Assembly: GCF_007860185.1 (NCBI RefSeq) | Contig: NZ_SJPY01000001.1 | Span: 1,489,631 to 1,553,630 of the forward strand | DNA: 64,000 bases | Direction: 5' to 3' | Origin: Novipirellula aureliae | GTDB taxonomy: Bacteria; Planctomycetota; Planctomycetia; Pirellulales; Pirellulaceae | Program-made: the position numbers and the translations under genes | Notes under the pieces: model-generated | The model's database searches: none | Seen by the model: only the letters and a program-made list of their open reading frames with translations | What the model was told of the DNA's origin: nothing | In this document: positions 53,680-62,337 of the stretch, piece after piece | Layout of the letters: each line of letters starts with the position of its first letter | Position numbering within the stretch: position 1 is the stretch's first letter

Positions 53680-54642
53680 ATGAACCATCGATTTTTCTTA
53701 CTTGGCTTGTGCCTGATGCTTGCCGCCTTGGGCTGTAACAACCGCGAAACCGACTCCGGAAAAACGTTCGCCCAGTTGAATTGGTATCCCGAATCGGAGC
53801 ATGGCGGGCTGTACCAGGCATTGGCGGACGGAACGTACGCGGAAGCGGGATTGGATGTCGAAATTCGTCCTGGCGGTGGCCCGACACCGGTTGCACCCGA
53901 ATTGGTGCTCGGACGCGTTCAATTTGCAGTGACGAATGCGGACGATGTGGTCCTATTCCGAGCCCAAGGAGCGGATGTGGTTGCCGTCTTGGCAGCGATG
54001 CAAAACCATCCACGCTGTATTCTCGTTCGCGAAGATAGCGGCATCCAGACTCTCGACGACTTAGCAGGCGTGACACTCCAGCGAAATCCGGGGCGAGTGT
54101 TCCTCCAATTCATGCGTTCGAAAGGCTTGTTGGATCAGGTCACCGAAGTTCCCTACCACAACAGCGTCACGTCACTCGTTACCAGCCAAGGTTTTGCCAT
54201 CCAAGCCTACTCGTTCGCCGAACCGCATTTGGCAGAACAACAAGGGGTCAAGGTACGCAAGCTGATGCTCAGTGATATCGGCTGGAATCCCTACTCAAGC
54301 GTTTTGGTTACCAGTGGCAAAATGATTCGAACCGAGCCCGAACGAGTTCGTCAATTCGTACAAGCAACTCGCACCGGCTGGCAAAACTACTTGACGGATC
54401 CTACGAAAGGCAACGCCGCAATTTTGGCGGCAAATCAGCATGGGATGACCGCCGAAGCGTTACAGTTCGGCGAAGCGGAACTACGAACGCTTGCTCTGCC
54501 AAACAACCAGCCGATGGAGTCAATAGGGGAGATGACTCACGACCGTTGGCAAACACTCGTTGACCAGATGCAGGATCTCGACGTCATCGAAAAAGGCGTC
54601 GTCGATCCAAACGACTGTTTCACAACAGAGTTTCTGAAATAG
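53680..54642 (+). CDS. NMT1/THI5-like substrate-binding lipoprotein
   Basis: 320-residue solute-binding protein. The signal peptide MNHRFFLLGLCLMLAALG ends in a lipobox Cys (ALGCNN). The fold is NMT1/THI5-like, as in SsuA, ThiY and related binding proteins: FAQLNWYPESEHGGLYQALADGTYAEAGLDVEIRPGGG, GRVQFAVTNADDVVLFRAQGADVVAVLA, GIQTLDDLAGVTLQRNP. The family binds pyrimidine precursors of thiamine, sulfonates or riboflavin-like ligands. No permease or ATPase of the importer type lies beside it, so it is an orphan. The divergent ABC genes are exporters of another class. The ligand is unknown. Confidence 0.9.
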   Translation: MNHRFFLLGLCLMLAALGCNNRETDSGKTFAQLNWYPESEHGGLYQALADGTYAEAGLDVEIRPGGGPTPVAPELVLGRVQFAVTNADDVVLFRAQGADVVAVLAAMQNHPRCILVREDSGIQTLDDLAGVTLQRNPGRVFLQFMRSKGLLDQVTEVPYHNSVTSLVTSQGFAIQAYSFAEPHLAEQQGVKVRKLMLSDIGWNPYSSVLVTSGKMIRTEPERVRQFVQATRTGWQNYLTDPTKGNAAILAANQHGMTAEALQFGEAELRTLALPNNQPMESIGEMTHDRWQTLVDQMQDLDVIEKGVVDPNDCFTTEFLK

Positions 54643-54652
54643 CGGCGTCACC

Positions 54653-55039
54653 GTAGCGGCGTCTCTCCGAGACGCCAAAACCCCACGAGTCTCGGAGAGA
54701 CTCGACTACTCGTAACACAGTAGCGGCGTCTCTCCGAGACGCCAAAATCCACGAGTCTCGGAGAGACTCGACTACTCGAAACACAGTAGCGGCGTCTCTC
54801 CGAGACGCCAAAACCCACGAGTCTCGGAGAGACGCGTCTACTCGAAACACCGTAGCGGCGTCTCTCCGAGACGCCAAATCCCACGAGTCTCGGAGAGACT
54901 CGACTACTCGAAACACAGTAGCGGCGTCTCTCCGAGACGCCAAATCCCACGAGTCTCGGAGAGACTCGACTACTCGAAACACAGTAGCGGCGTCTCTCCG
55001 AGACGCCAAAATCCACGAGTCTCGGAGAGACTCGCCTAC
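54653..55039. repeat. 66-bp tandem array (6 copies) of GGCGTCTCTCCGAGACGCC
   Basis: Copies begin at 54653, 54720, 54786, 54852, 54918 and 54986 (spacing 66-68 bp). Each holds two dyads, GGCGTCTCTCCGAGACGCC and GAGTCTCGGAGAGACTC, flanked by GTAG and CTACTCG. The last copy overlaps the end of mntR, whose stop codon TAG is the complement of CTA in this repeat (55036-55038). The units are nearly identical and spacer-less, so it is not CRISPR. A single unit occurs at 48887. Confidence 0.92.
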
Positions 55040-55488
55040 GGATTCAGATCAGCGGTCAATTTTTCTAGCTTCGACAGCGTCGTGGGACTGACGTGATGCT
55101 CGATCCCCTCGGCATCGTGTGCGGCGGTTGCATCGTCGACACCGATCGCCAACAGAAAATCGTGAACGATTTGATGTCGCCTGCGAGATTCAACCGCCAA
55201 CCGCTGCCCTTTGGCCGTCAAGCAGATGGGGCGATAAGGCTGCGTTTCCAATAGTCCTTCGCCAACCAAACGAGCGACGATGCGGGTCACCGTAACATGG
55301 CTGACCCCGAAAAAGGCAGCCAAATCGACAACTCGGCATTCATCTTTGTCTATCAAAATATCGGCTACGGCCTCCACATAATCCTCAGCCTTCTCACTGG
55401 AATGATCCAACCGAATTCGCTGGTGTGACCGTGAAGCAACGACCTTTTTCGAGTTGGCTTTTCGAGAATTCAAAGATACGAAATCCAA
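55036..55488 (-). CDS. mntR: DtxR-family manganese transport regulator MntR
   Basis: 150-residue metal-dependent repressor. A winged helix-turn-helix lies at about residues 33-90 (KAEDYVEAVADILIDKDECRVVDLAAFFGVSHVTVTRIVARLVGEGLLETQPYRPICLTAKG). The metal-binding and dimerisation domain follows, with HQIVHDFLLAIGVDDATAAHDAEGIEHHVSPTTL (Asp/Glu/His metal ligands as in MntR). There is no SH3-like third domain, as in MntR and unlike DtxR. It is on the same strand as the mntABCD genes, separated from mntD by a 115-bp-unit repeat array, so it may be the last gene of that transcription unit. The final codon and stop come from the neighbouring repeat array. Confidence 0.93.
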   Translation of the reverse strand: MDFVSLNSRKANSKKVVASRSHQRIRLDHSSEKAEDYVEAVADILIDKDECRVVDLAAFFGVSHVTVTRIVARLVGEGLLETQPYRPICLTAKGQRLAVESRRRHQIVHDFLLAIGVDDATAAHDAEGIEHHVSPTTLSKLEKLTADLNP

Positions 55489-55564
55489 AAGAAGAATGAA
55501 GGTGGTCGACCGACAACGGGCGGATCACGATATCACTTTTCTATCGTCCCAACAATCACCAGAA

Positions 55565-56601
55565 CCGTCGTGGCCCAGGCTTCCAGCCTGGGAAAACTAC
55601 AAAACTAGTAACACGGGCAAACCCAGGCTAGAAGCCTAGGCTACGACGGACGCTCATTGTGTTCGGGTGGTATTTCTTGGCCGTCGTGGCCCAGGCTTCC
55701 AGCCTGGGAAAACTACAAAACTAGTAACACGGGCAAACCCAGGCTAGAAGCCTAGGCTACGACGGACGCTCATTGTGTTCGGGTCGTATTTCTCGGCCGT
55801 CGTGGCCCAGGCTTCCAGCCTGGGAAAACTACAAAACTAGTAACACGGCAAACCCAGGCTAGAAGCCTAGGCTACGAGGGACGCTCATTGTGTTCGGGTC
55901 GTATTTCTTGGCCGTCGTGGCCCAGGCTTCCAGCCTGGGAAAACTACAAAACTAGTAACACGGCAACCCCAGGCTAGAAGCCTAGGCTACGACGGACGCT
56001 CATTGTGTTCGGGTCGTATTTCTCGGCCGTCGTGGCCCAGGCTTCCAGCCTGGGAAAACTACAAAACCAGTAACACGGCAAACCCAGGCTAGAAGCCTAG
56101 GCTACGAGGGACGCTCATTGTGTTCGGGTCGTATTTCTCGGCCGTCGTGGCCCAGGCTTCCAGCCTGGGAAAACTACAAAACTAGTAACACGGCAAACCC
56201 AGGCTAGAAGCCTAGGCTACGACGGACGCTCATTGTGTTCGGGTCGTATTTCTTGGCCGTCGTGGCCCAGGCTTCCAGCCTGGGAAAACTACAAAACAGT
56301 AACACGGCAAACCCAGGCTAGAAGCCTAGGCTACGAGGGACGCTCATTGTGTTCGGGTCGTATTTCTTGGCCGTCGTGGCCCAGGCTTCCAGCCTGGGAA
56401 AACTACAAAACCAGTAACACGGCAAACCCAGGCTAGAAGCCTAGGCTACGACGGACGCTCATTGTGTTCGGGTCGTATTTCTCGGCCGTCGTGGCCCAGG
56501 CTTCCAGCCTGGGAAAACTACAAAACTAGTAACACGGACAAACCCAGGCTAGAAGCCTAGGCTACGACGGACGCTCATTGTGTTCGGGTGGTATTTCTCG
56601 G
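55565..56601. repeat. 115-bp tandem array (9 copies) containing a REP and the mntD 3' end
   Basis: Nine head-to-tail units start at 55565, 55681, 55797, 55912, 56027, 56142, 56257, 56371 and 56486 (spacing 114-116 bp). Each has a REP dyad (CCGTCGTGGCCCAGG, CTTCCAGCCTGGG ... CCCAGGCTAGAAGCCTAGG, CTACGACGG) and a 33-bp tail, GCTCATTGTGTTCGGG plus TATTTCTCGGCCGT, which in the last copy is the 3' end of mntD. The array fills the gap between mntR and mntD. Units are uniform; no variable spacers. Confidence 0.93.
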
Positions 56602-57905
56602 CCGTGAGGGTCGAAGGAGGGTGTATCGGTAGCATCCGACAAGTTGTCGCGCAAACTACGATCGGTAAAGTGCTCGAGTCGCTCGGCTTTGTCGTGAATC
56701 TTCGCTGCATCGAGGCTTGCTTCGGACACCAAGTACTGTTCCCATAGTCGATGTGAGCGAACCAATTCTTGAGCGTGTTGCTTGCCGAGGAGTGTCAATT
56801 GATATTGATCGTCTTGTTGCCGTAGCTCCCCTCGACGAGAAAGCGATCGAAGTGCGGTCCAAAGTTGCAACCGCGATGAAAACAACTCATCCGCCAAATA
56901 AGCCCGGCTAATCGTTCTTGCGTTGCCGTTGCTTGAATCCGACGATACACGCTCATGTTGCCGATACATCGTCGCGACGATATCGTCGCAAAGAATTCGT
57001 AGGGACAACGCTCGGTTTCGGACCCAGCGAACGACGAGCCCTTGCTGGGGTGCGAACAACAACGCCACCGTAAAAAACAGCCCAACCATGACCGCCATCA
57101 TTCCGGCAGTCGTCGTACTTTGATAACCAAACCAAGTCGGCGTTATCACGGCCGCCACATGTCCGCTAATCGCACCAACGGCGGCAACCAAAGCCGACAA
57201 GAAGATCATCACTCCCAATCGATCGGTCAAAAGGTAAGCGGTCGCAGGCGGCACAATAAACATCGCGACCACCAGAATATTCCCGACGCTCTCGAAACTG
57301 GCGACCGCGGTCACAGCCACCAACACCATCAAGGCGTAATGCATCGCCCAAGCGGAAAACCCCATCGATGTGGCCAATGACCTATCGAAGGAAGTGAGCT
57401 TAAGTTCTTTGAAAAAGAGCAGGACAAAGAACAGATTGATGATCGCCACCGCCCCGAGCACCCACACCGCTCGCGGAAAATCGAAGCCAAATAGCGACAA
57501 CCGATCGAGTGGTGTCAGCTCGATCGCCCCGTACAAAACGCAGCCGGCATCCAAATCGACTTGGTCGGCTGCTTGCACAATCATGATCAATCCGAATGCG
57601 AACAACGACGTGAAGACGACCCCCATCGACGCGCCTTCATCGACTTTACCGACACCTCGAATCCACTCAGTAAACAAAGCGGTCAAAATGCCAACAATCA
57701 CCGCCCCCAAAAACATCGGCAAACTACTACGACTATTGCTGATAAAAAACGCGGCTGCCAAGCCCGGTAATACCGCATGGGAAACCGCATCCCCCAGCAT
57801 ACTCAAGCGGCGAAGTACCAGAAAATTCCCCAGAAGTGCGGATGCAACCGCACACAAAACGCCTGCCGTGACGATCCAGCCATCGAGTTGCCAATTCCAA
57901 GTCAT
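56562..57905 (-). CDS. mntD: Manganese ABC transporter permease with C-terminal DtxR-like domain (MntD position)
   Basis: 447 residues. The first 300 or so are an ABC-3 family metal permease with eight or nine helices: LCAVASALLGNFLVLRRLSMLGDAVSHAVLPGLA and VGNILVVAMFIVPPATAYLLTDRLGVMI are signatures. Residues about 310-447 form a DtxR-like unit: a winged helix (YLADELFSSRLQLWTALRSLSRRGELRQQDDQYQLTLLGK), then HRLWEQYLVSEASLDAAKIHDKAERLEHF and the DPHGREIPP motif that in DtxR proteins is near the metal site. It ends in the repeat array, which supplies the last codons and the stop. The start overlaps the previous permease by 4 bp. The tail may sense manganese or dock to the regulator, which is inference. 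Confidence 0.9.
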   Translation of the reverse strand: MTWNWQLDGWIVTAGVLCAVASALLGNFLVLRRLSMLGDAVSHAVLPGLAAAFFISNSRSSLPMFLGAVIVGILTALFTEWIRGVGKVDEGASMGVVFTSLFAFGLIMIVQAADQVDLDAGCVLYGAIELTPLDRLSLFGFDFPRAVWVLGAVAIINLFFVLLFFKELKLTSFDRSLATSMGFSAWAMHYALMVLVAVTAVASFESVGNILVVAMFIVPPATAYLLTDRLGVMIFLSALVAAVGAISGHVAAVITPTWFGYQSTTTAGMMAVMVGLFFTVALLFAPQQGLVVRWVRNRALSLRILCDDIVATMYRQHERVSSDSSNGNARTISRAYLADELFSSRLQLWTALRSLSRRGELRQQDDQYQLTLLGKQHAQELVRSHRLWEQYLVSEASLDAAKIHDKAERLEHFTDRSLRDNLSDATDTPSFDPHGREIPPEHNERPS

Positions 57906-59467
57906 GTCGCCACTCCGTCGGATGTCGTGTGCGGTGACTCCGGTACCGCGATCTCAACCGGTCGCTGTTCCAATAGCGTCTCTAACTCGTCAATCATATC
58001 GGGTCCAAGAACATGCTCGATCGCATCGGCATCACGATCCACGCGGCTGGCAGCCACCTCGGCATGCGTAATCAAATACAATTCCCACAACCGATGCTGG
58101 CGAGTCAGTCGAGCACCTTCGACGTACCCCGCTCTCGTCAACCCGATCGCTTGCTCACCAATCGTCACCAATTCCTCGCGGGCGGCTGATCGAATCGTTC
58201 GCCACAATTGCCGTTTTGACCAACTTCGTATCGCCATCAACTGATCGATGGAAATCGACTTCGATTTTAATGTCGCGTGATCGCCCGATGCCCCCGATGC
58301 CCCCGATTCGCCCGATGCCCCCGATGCGCCAAGCTCCAACAACTCATAAAGCCCGCGAAGCAAATGCTGTCTACGAATACGTCGATTGACGCTATATCGT
58401 CGGTGCCAGCGAACCAGTAAACCACGCTCGGTCCCAAAAAGCATACTGCAGCCAAACAGCGTGGTGGACGCCAACACGATCATCGCCCCCGAGGGTAATC
58501 GTGGAAACAACGCACTGGCGGCCCCCCCAAGCACGCCTCCAACACCACCAATCAGTGCCGCCAACCATGCCGTCACCCACATCTTCTCGGTCCAAAATCG
58601 GGCCGCCGCCGCAGGGGTCACAAACAAAGCAACGACTAGGATCAAGCCTACCGCCTGCAGTCCCACGATCGTTACCAAGACAACCAAAGACATTAGAGCG
58701 AGGTCGAGGCCCAAGACCGGCATACCTCGTGAACCGGCAAAACTTTCGTCGAAGCAGAGCAATTTGAACTCTTTAAAGAGGAATAAACAGCCAGCGATTC
58801 CGATCAACGATGCTGCCGCGATCAAGTTGGCATCGTTGGCGTTCATCGACGCGGTTTTGCCATAGATAAAACTTTCTAGCCCAGCCGCATGTCCCGTATC
58901 CATCTGCTGGACAACGCCGAGCAGTGCCATCCCCGCCCCAAAAAAAACGCTCAGGGCGATCCCCAATCCCGCATCCTCTTTCAAGCGTGTTTGCGACCGC
59001 ACGATCAACACGACCGCGACTCCTAGCAAGCCGCTAAGTGTTGCACCGAATAACAGAATCGGCAACGATTTGCCATCCATCCCCAAACCACTGGCGACGA
59101 TAAAGGCAAGTGCCAACCCCGGTAACGTGGCGTGCGACAAGGCATCGCCGAGCAAAGCTCGTTTTCGCAGTAACGTAAAACTGCCCACCAAACCAGCAGC
59201 CGCTCCGAGCACGGTGACCCCGAAGAGGACCACGCGAGTGTTATAGTCTTCCAGCAAGACGACCCGGCGCCACTGGGACGGCGTCGGCCAGGTCACACTG
59301 CGACCCGCTATCGACTCGGTCGATGATTGGGCGGTGCACGCAACGGGAGCCATTGAAAACAGGAACAGAAATACCATCGTTTGCAACGCGTGGCATAGGC
59401 TTCCAGCCTGTGAGCTGCGATTCACAGGCTGGAAGCCTGTGCCACGACTTAAGAACGGACGAATCAT
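57902..59467 (-). CDS. mntC: Manganese ABC transporter permease with C-terminal DtxR-like domain (MntC position)
   Basis: 521 residues, with ATG 59467 overlapping the ATPase stop codon (ATGA at 59464-59467). The first 30 residues include a REP-derived peptide ([19 protein letters not shown]), after which comes a signal-like hydrophobic stretch ([15 protein letters not shown]); an alternative start is 59377. The ABC-3 permease core spans about 75-350 ([55 protein letters not shown]). The C-terminal 150 residues carry a winged-helix stretch with an inserted [14 protein letters not shown] repeat and the DtxR-like [31 protein letters not shown]. Unlike the next permease it lacks the DPHG motif. 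Confidence 0.9.
   Translation of the reverse strand: MIRPFLSRGTGFQPVNRSSQAGSLCHALQTMVFLFLFSMAPVACTAQSSTESIAGRSVTWPTPSQWRRVVLLEDYNTRVVLFGVTVLGAAAGLVGSFTLLRKRALLGDALSHATLPGLALAFIVASGLGMDGKSLPILLFGATLSGLLGVAVVLIVRSQTRLKEDAGLGIALSVFFGAGMALLGVVQQMDTGHAAGLESFIYGKTASMNANDANLIAAASLIGIAGCLFLFKEFKLLCFDESFAGSRGMPVLGLDLALMSLVVLVTIVGLQAVGLILVVALFVTPAAAARFWTEKMWVTAWLAALIGGVGGVLGGAASALFPRLPSGAMIVLASTTLFGCSMLFGTERGLLVRWHRRYSVNRRIRRQHLLRGLYELLELGASGASGESGASGASGDHATLKSKSISIDQLMAIRSWSKRQLWRTIRSAAREELVTIGEQAIGLTRAGYVEGARLTRQHRLWELYLITHAEVAASRVDRDADAIEHVLGPDMIDELETLLEQRPVEIAVPESPHTTSDGVAT
59390..59445. repeat. REP (GGCTTCCAGCC family) inside mntC
   Basis: Dyad with arms GTGGCATAGGCTTCCAGCC and GGCTGGAAGCCTGTGCCAC around GTGAGCTGCGATTCACA. 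On the minus strand it reads TGFQPV and then GSLCHA, in frame with the mntC start at 59467. It belongs to the same family as the arrays at 55565. Confidence 0.9.
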
Positions 59468-60270
59468 AACGATCGCTCCCGACGCCGCATCGCCTCACTG
59501 ACCTCATCAAGTAGCGTCAAACGGCCTCCATAGGTCTTCTGCAAATTCTCCGACGTGAACGTTTCCTCGACGGGACCGTGTGCGACCACTCGCATGTTCA
59601 ATAAAACGACATAGTCAAAATACTCGGGAACGGTTTGCAGATCGTGATGAATCACGGCGACCGTTTTGCCACGCGAATTCAGCTCACGCAGCAGATCCAC
59701 AATCGCTTTCTCGGTCGACGCATCGACCGCTGCGAACGGTTCGTCCATCAAATACAGATCCGCGTCCTGCACCAACGCGCGAGCCAAGAACGTACGCTGT
59801 TGTTGACCACCCGACAATTGACTGATTTGCCGATAGGCTAAATCCGCGATGCCGACGCGGCGCAGGGCCTCTAAAGCCGCCATCCGATGCTTCTTTCGCA
59901 CCGGCATGCACCAACCAATTTGGCTGTACAACCCCATCGTGACCACATCGAGCGCATCGACGGGGAAATCCCAATCGACACTTTCGCGTTGAGGCACATA
60001 GCCGACGCGGTGCCGATTTTCTCGGTACGGTTTTCCAAACACCTCCACTCGCCCCGACGCCGTCGGCACCAAATTCATGATCGCCTTTAGCAGCGTACTC
60101 TTCCCAGCACCATTGGGACCAACAATCCCAATCAACGAACCAGCCGGCAGGTCCAATGTCACATCCCAAATCACCGGTTTGCGGTGATAGGCAACGGTTA
60201 AATCATCGATCGACAAAGCAATCGATTCCGCGTTCTTGCCACCGTCCGGTTTGTTCGTCTCTCGATTCAT
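59464..60270 (-). CDS. mntB: Manganese ABC transporter ATPase
   Basis: About 268 residues from ATG 60270 ([33 protein letters not shown]); the frame remains open to 60351 through a REP. Walker A is GPNGAGKST, the Q-loop block is [27 protein letters not shown] (typical of the Mn/Zn ABC class), the signature is [15 protein letters not shown], Walker B is [12 protein letters not shown] and the H-loop is [21 protein letters not shown]. Gene order mntA-mntB-mntC-mntD is the one found in Bacillus. The stop codon overlaps mntC. Together with the two permeases and the binding protein it forms the importer. Confidence 0.96.
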   Translation of the reverse strand: MNRETNKPDGGKNAESIALSIDDLTVAYHRKPVIWDVTLDLPAGSLIGIVGPNGAGKSTLLKAIMNLVPTASGRVEVFGKPYRENRHRVGYVPQRESVDWDFPVDALDVVTMGLYSQIGWCMPVRKKHRMAALEALRRVGIADLAYRQISQLSGGQQQRTFLARALVQDADLYLMDEPFAAVDASTEKAIVDLLRELNSRGKTVAVIHHDLQTVPEYFDYVVLLNMRVVAHGPVEETFTSENLQKTYGGRLTLLDEVSEAMRRRERSL

Positions 60271-60297
60271 TTGCTCAACTGTTTCATTCAAGTGGGG

Positions 60298-60347
60298 TAA
60301 GCTTCCTAGCTTGCCATCCGTTTGGAAAACGCAAGCTGGAAGCATAC
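60298..60347. repeat. REP between mntA and mntB
   Basis: Dyad with TAAGCTTCCTAGCTTGC and GCAAGCTGGAAGCATAC arms, the same family as 59390-59445. It fills the short gap between the mntA stop codon and the preferred mntB start. Confidence 0.8.
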
Positions 60348-60351
60348 GCAC

Positions 60352-61341
60352 CTACTGGCTTAACTTTCCCTGAAAACCGTCCTGCGGTGCTTCACCGCCA
60401 AGCCCGCGAGCGACCAAAGTGAAGTTGTGATCGAGCATCCCGATGTAGGTACCTTCGTAGGTCCCCGCCGCGCCCATCGCATCGCTGAACAGTTCCTTAT
60501 CACCCACCACGACCTCGTGACCTCGCGAGCGAGCCCCTTCGACGAGCGAATCGATATTTTTTCGCGGCACGCTGCTCTCGACAAAAACCGCTTTGACTTT
60601 TTTATTGACCAGTAGATCGACCAGCTCATTGATCCGCTGCAAGCCTGCTTCCGACTCGGTCGAAATCCCTTGCACGCCCATCACCTCCAATCCGTAGGCA
60701 CGTCCAAAATAGTTGAACGCATCGTGCGAAGTGACAAGAACGCGGCTGCCTTCGGGGATCGTCGCAATCACCCGTTTGCCATACTCGTGAAGTTTTGCCA
60801 GTTCTCGACGCAGCGTTTCCGCCCGCTCGCGGTACGCCGCCTCGGACGGTGGGTCGATCGCAGAAAGCTCATCGGCGATGACCTCCACACACTTCGACCA
60901 TGCCGATACATCCATCCAAACATGAGGGTCATAATGCCCCGATAGCTCGGAGGGTTCCAACAACGTATTCTCATCAAGCGCTTCGGTGATCGCCACCACC
61001 GGTTTCCCTCGAGCCATCTTGACGAGGGTGTCGGTCATTTTGCCCTCCAGCATCAGACCGCTGTAAAAAATCACATCAGCGGTCATCATCGTTTGGACAT
61101 CGTCGCGAGTTGCTTTGTAGAGGTGTGGGTCAACGCCCGGGCCACAGATCTGAGTCACCTCGACGCGGTCACCACCGACCGTCCGCACCAAATCGGCAAC
61201 CATCCCAACGGTCGTGGTCACCGCAATCGGTGAATCAGGATCGACGGTGGCAGAGCCAGTCGGGATGGTGGACTCCATCGTCCCCTTGCAACCCGCAATC
61301 ACAACCAAGATCAAGACGCAAACAGAAGCGAAACGCATCAT
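60352..61341 (-). CDS. mntA: Manganese/zinc ABC transporter substrate-binding lipoprotein
   Basis: About 329 residues from ATG 61341 (adjacent ATG 61338 also possible). The signal peptide MRFASVCVLILVVIAGC ends in a lipobox. Cluster 9 metal-binding fold: GMVADLVRTVGGDRVEVTQICGPGVDPHLYKATRDDVQTM, then GHYDPHVWMDVSAWSKC, VTSHDAFNYFGRAYGLEV, KAVFVESSVPRKNIDSL, and GTYIGMLDHN. The four ligands His (DPHLYK), His (DPHVWM), Glu (FVESS) and Asp (GMLDHN) match Mn/Fe-binding members, not the His-loop Zn types. It is the first gene of the mnt locus. Its upstream region 61342-61673 carries a short dyad (GTAGCCATTGCTAC) that is a possible operator, but no clear MntR site was found. Confidence 0.95.
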   Translation of the reverse strand: MMRFASVCVLILVVIAGCKGTMESTIPTGSATVDPDSPIAVTTTVGMVADLVRTVGGDRVEVTQICGPGVDPHLYKATRDDVQTMMTADVIFYSGLMLEGKMTDTLVKMARGKPVVAITEALDENTLLEPSELSGHYDPHVWMDVSAWSKCVEVIADELSAIDPPSEAAYRERAETLRRELAKLHEYGKRVIATIPEGSRVLVTSHDAFNYFGRAYGLEVMGVQGISTESEAGLQRINELVDLLVNKKVKAVFVESSVPRKNIDSLVEGARSRGHEVVVGDKELFSDAMGAAGTYEGTYIGMLDHNFTLVARGLGGEAPQDGFQGKLSQ

Positions 61342-61577
61342 CAGAGAGAGAATCCCAATAGAAGAAATCGTTGCCCTCAGCAAAACGACCCCATAGTAGC
61401 CATTGCTACATTTCCCGTCCAGTAGGTCTCCTCTTAGGTCTCAAGGAGCGACCATCGGTCCAACGCAATCAGAAAAGCGGTAAACAACAGCTTTCAAACA
61501 GCCCATCACGACCTAAGCTCCCATGCTGACAAAGCGGTAGCTATCAGCAAGCACAAAGCTTCGGCACGACACTTGCA

Positions 61578-61663
61578 CAACTCCCAACTCCCAACTCCCA
61601 ACTCCCAACTCCCAACTCCCAACTCCCAACTCCCAACTCCCAACTCCCAACTCCCAACTCCCA
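61578..61663. repeat. 7-bp tandem repeat (CAACTCC, about 12 copies)
   Basis: 86 bp of uninterrupted CAACTCC units ending 10 bp before the ATG of the methyltransferase. The 7-bp unit shifts frames on copy-number change, and frames through it read NSQLPTP or GVGSWEL in both strands. It lies in the divergent spacer between mntA and the methyltransferase gene. Confidence 0.95.
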
Positions 61664-61673
61664 GGCAACCCCA

Positions 61674-62282
61674 ATGTCCACCCATGCTGCTCGTTTTCGT
61701 AGCCGGAACTACTGGAATTGCGCTGCTGCGGTTTTCCAAGAATGGTTACGTGAACCGACTCAAGTCGCATCGGTCGTCCCCAGTTCACCGGTTTTGCTGA
61801 ATCAAATTGTCGACCGCGATTGTATCAAGACCGCGTCATCGATCATCGATCTTGGTCCAGGCACGGGGGGGACGACCGAAGCGATTTTGGATCGCGCAAA
61901 CGATACATGCCGCGTATTGGCCATCGAAAAGACGGAAGGTTTTATCGAACCGCTTCGTTCGATTGACGACGCACGGTTGACGATCGAGCATGGAGATGTG
62001 ATCGAACTCGAGCGAATCTTGTTGGCTCACGACGTCCGTTCACCCGACGTGATCCTCTCGGGCATCCCTTTCTCATCGCTCTCCCCCGATGCCGCTGCTT
62101 CGATCATGCAATCGATTCACCGCGTACTTGCCAGCGACGGGACCTTCATCGCCTATCAATTACGAAACGACGTAGCCCGCTACGCTGAGAAGCATTTCGG
62201 AACCCCCGAATCGACTGAAATGGTTTGGTTAAACATCCCACCGCTAACGATCTACACATGGCGAAAAAACGGCCCCTATTGA
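61674..62282 (+). CDS. SAM-dependent methyltransferase, PmtA-like
   Basis: 202-residue class I methyltransferase. Motif I is [16 protein letters not shown]. The following [15 protein letters not shown] acid loop, the VIELERILL strand and [21 protein letters not shown] fit the order of phospholipid N-methyltransferases and related rRNA adenine methylases. The N-terminus [32 protein letters not shown] resembles the amphipathic segment before the PmtA core. The ATG at 61674 follows AGG at a usual spacing and lies just after a 7-bp tandem array. The substrate (phosphatidylethanolamine, or something else) cannot be confirmed. It is transcribed away from the mnt genes. Confidence 0.85.
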   Translation: MSTHAARFRSRNYWNCAAAVFQEWLREPTQVASVVPSSPVLLNQIVDRDCIKTASSIIDLGPGTGGTTEAILDRANDTCRVLAIEKTEGFIEPLRSIDDARLTIEHGDVIELERILLAHDVRSPDVILSGIPFSSLSPDAAASIMQSIHRVLASDGTFIAYQLRNDVARYAEKHFGTPESTEMVWLNIPPLTIYTWRKNGPY

Positions 62283-62337
62283 TTCATGTGCCGTTGTGGC
62301 ACAATTTTCCTTACCTGGAATGAGAACCAGGATCGAT

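Noticed and set aside
54620..55016. Open frames repeating SERRRY or ASRRDAATVFRV across the 66-bp array
   Set aside because: Low-complexity translation of the repeat units; unit length near a multiple of three keeps the frame open.
55565..56601. Possible CRISPR array (regular repeats)
   Set aside because: The 115-bp units are repeated in full, without unique spacers, and no cas genes are present. The arrays at 30407 and 54653 fail for the same reason.
61380..61450. MntR operator upstream of mntA
   Set aside because: Only a 5-bp armed dyad (GTAGCCATTGCTAC) and a short direct repeat are visible, with no match to the MntR consensus I know; kept only as a remark in the mntA entry.
61506..61800. 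Open frames reading GVGSWEL or NSQLPTP across the 7-bp repeat
   Set aside because: Any tandem heptamer gives such frames; there is no independent support for translation.
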